A DNA stretch of 6,712 nt, from contig JAKIUX010000051.1 in NCBI GenBank assembly GCA_021647345.1, positions 1-6,712 of the forward strand, written 5' to 3'. The notes below the pieces were generated by a model. That model had not been told where the DNA came from. It searched no databases and saw nothing but the letters and a program-made list of their open reading frames with translations. Within the stretch, counting starts at the first letter, position 1; each line of letters starts with the position of its first letter. Both the position numbers and the translations under genes were made by a program. This DNA comes from Hydrogenimonas sp. GTDB taxonomy: Bacteria > Campylobacterota > Campylobacteria > Campylobacterales > Hydrogenimonadaceae. Shown one piece after another: positions 6,068-6,712 of the stretch.

Positions 6068-6442
6068 ATGAGCGGATTAAAAGTTTTGGTTGTCGATGAT
6101 GATATGATAAATAGAAAACTTATGGCGGCCATGCTGAAAAAGAGCCAGCTAATAGATGAAATAATTGAGGCCTCCGATGGTCAGGAGGCCATAACACTGC
6201 TTCGAGACCTAAACGATATAGATATTGTCCTTCTTGATATCATAATGCCTATTATGGATGGTATAGCGGTTCTTCAGATAATGAATTCAGACCCAAAACT
6301 GCAAAATATTCCTGTTATAGTGCTCACTACAGACGAGACAAAAAAGACCGAAGCCCTCAACAGCGGAGCCAACGACTTCATCGCAAAACCGGTCAGAGAG
6401 AACGATATAATGAGTAAAATCGAGCGCCTATCGACTCTATGA
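6068..6442 (+). CDS. Stand-alone CheY-like response regulator receiver
   Basis: A protein of 124 residues comprising one complete receiver domain and nothing else. The key residues are all present: acidic pair D10-D11 in VLVVDDD, phospho-acceptor D57 in VLLDIIMPIMDG, T87 in VIVLTTDE, and K107-P108 in FIAKPV, with F104 at the position of the CheY switch tyrosine. It should accept phosphate and change conformation, but has no DNA-binding or enzymatic output, so it acts by binding another protein or serves as an intermediate or phosphate sink. ATG start at 6068 with GAAGGA at 6055-6060; it begins 17 nt after the hybrid kinase gene and ends the operon. In a four-step relay it would be the final acceptor from His496 of the Hpt protein; direct control of the flagellar switch, as for CheY, is possible but unproven. 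It should not be named cheY from this evidence. Confidence 0.9.
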   Translation: MSGLKVLVVDDDMINRKLMAAMLKKSQLIDEIIEASDGQEAITLLRDLNDIDIVLLDIIMPIMDGIAVLQIMNSDPKLQNIPVIVLTTDETKKTEALNSGANDFIAKPVRENDIMSKIERLSTL

Positions 6443-6443
6443 C

Positions 6444-6468
6444 AAAAGCTCCATCATAGGGATCTTTT
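6444..6468 (+). terminator. Weak intrinsic-terminator-like hairpin after the receiver gene
   Basis: AAAAGCTCC (6444-6452) can pair with GGATCTTTT (6460-6468) around a 7-nt loop: four A-T pairs, G-C, one C/T mismatch, T-A and two C-G. It starts 1 nt after the TGA. The T run TTTTCTATT follows only partly outside the stem and the stem is weak, so it is at best an inefficient terminator. Confidence 0.35.
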
Positions 6469-6551
6469 CTATTGTAGCCTCTGAAAAACATAAATTGAGC
6501 AAAGGCTTTGAGATTTTAGTTTGAAAACTTCACGATCATATATTAAGCAAA

Positions 6552-6579
6552 AAGTGCGCTTACCCCAAGGGGGCCACTT
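6552..6579. repeat. Imperfect inverted repeat with CCCC-AA-GGGG core
   Basis: AAGTG (6552-6556) pairs with CACTT (6575-6579), and inside it CCCC (6563-6566) pairs with GGGG (6569-6572) across a two-base AA spacer; the arms are separated by unequal unpaired segments. As RNA the tight core would need to open to a larger loop. It has no U run and is not terminator-like. Function unknown. Confidence 0.4.
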
Positions 6580-6590
6580 GCGTTAGCGCG

Positions 6591-6626
6591 TTTTAGCGAA
6601 GGTTTCAAACGTTATCTTCGCTAAAA
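6591..6626. repeat. Perfect 11-bp inverted repeat, 14-nt spacer
   Basis: TTTTAGCGAAG (6591-6601) is the exact reverse complement of CTTCGCTAAAA (6616-6626). G-T and T-A pairs can extend the stem inward. The T run is on the 5' side and the A run on the 3' side for both strands, so it lacks the trailing U tract of an intrinsic terminator. It may be a palindromic intergenic element or a protein site between two convergent genes. Confidence 0.55.
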
Positions 6627-6671
6627 ACCTCATCTCACCTGAGCAAGGTTTAGGTTTTACAGAGCACTCTA

Positions 6672-6712
6672 TTATCTCTTCAGCAACGCCTTGTTTAGAA
6701 CATCTTCTATCT
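6672..6712 (-). CDS. Possible 3' end of a convergent gene, unidentified
   Basis: Reading leftward from 6710, twelve codons give IEDVLNKALLKR and then TAA at 6674-6672. The composition looks like a charged helical C-terminus and uses codons typical of this window, but it is too short to identify and runs off the right edge. The neighbouring minus frame (DRRCSKQG...) is also open here, so the call is weak. Confidence 0.3.
   Translation of the reverse strand, partial: IEDVLNKALLKR

Larger units (their letters stand above)
6443..6671. other. Non-coding or degenerate stretch between operon end and right edge
   Basis: No supportable intact gene on either strand. Beyond the terminator-like hairpin, the first part (6469-6550) shows no recognised signal on the + strand. 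The second part (6551-6630) is unusually GC-rich for this window and holds two inverted repeats. On the minus strand one frame stays open from 6711 to 6472 apart from a single TAA at 6583-6585, which could mark a decayed gene or a dispersed repeat, but its length is within what chance could produce. Confidence 0.4.

Noticed and set aside
6591..6626. Intrinsic terminator at the 11-bp inverted repeat
   Set aside because: Neither strand has a U tract after the stem; the T and A runs are on the wrong sides.
1..6712. CRISPR array, tRNA, rRNA, insertion sequence or toxin-antitoxin pair
   Set aside because: No regularly spaced repeats, no cloverleaf or rRNA motifs, no transposase motifs or terminal repeats, and no small-gene pair of that kind were found on either strand.

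Overview
The window looks like chromosomal DNA of a free-living member of the Campylobacterota (Epsilonproteobacteria; a Sulfurimonas-, Sulfurovum- or Hydrogenimonas-like organism). The reasons are the moderately AT-rich composition with heavy use of AAA, ATA and AGA codons, GTG starts at tightly packed genes, an Aer/CetB-type stand-alone PAS protein, and a gene set dominated by phosphorelay parts. The lineage is inferred from style, not from a database match. All confident genes are on the + strand.

Layout. Positions 1-189 are the 3' end of a uvrC-like excision nuclease gene (C-terminal helix-hairpin-helix region only). Positions 190-386 are non-coding but rich in signals: a sigma-28-like promoter candidate overlapping the uvrC stop, an extended -10 candidate, and a run of palindromes that could fold into alternative leader structures. 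From 387 to 6442 there are five co-directional genes with gaps of 2, -4, 14 and 17 nt, almost certainly one operon: (1) a 139-residue Aer-like PAS protein with the FAD-pocket signature; (2) a 549-residue protein with an unrecognised N-terminal domain, a long acidic linker and two Hpt domains, the first lacking the phospho-accepting His; (3) a 133-residue exported Sel1-repeat protein; (4) a 1059-residue membrane hybrid histidine kinase with a periplasmic NIT-type sensor domain, HisKA/HATPase and three receiver-like domains, of which only the middle one is canonical; (5) a 124-residue stand-alone CheY-like receiver.

How they may work together. The residues for a full four-step relay are present: kinase His397 -> kinase Asp815 -> Hpt His496 of gene 2 -> Asp57 of the small receiver. 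A second, redox or energy input could come from the PAS protein, and the Sel1 protein could be a periplasmic partner of the sensor. No DNA-binding or enzymatic output domain is encoded here, so the output is probably protein-protein, for example on motility or on a regulator encoded elsewhere. This is inference from domain content.

Positions 6443-6712 hold a weak terminator-like hairpin, two further inverted repeats, and at the extreme right edge either the last 12 codons of a convergent minus-strand gene or a decayed open frame. This stretch is poorly understood.
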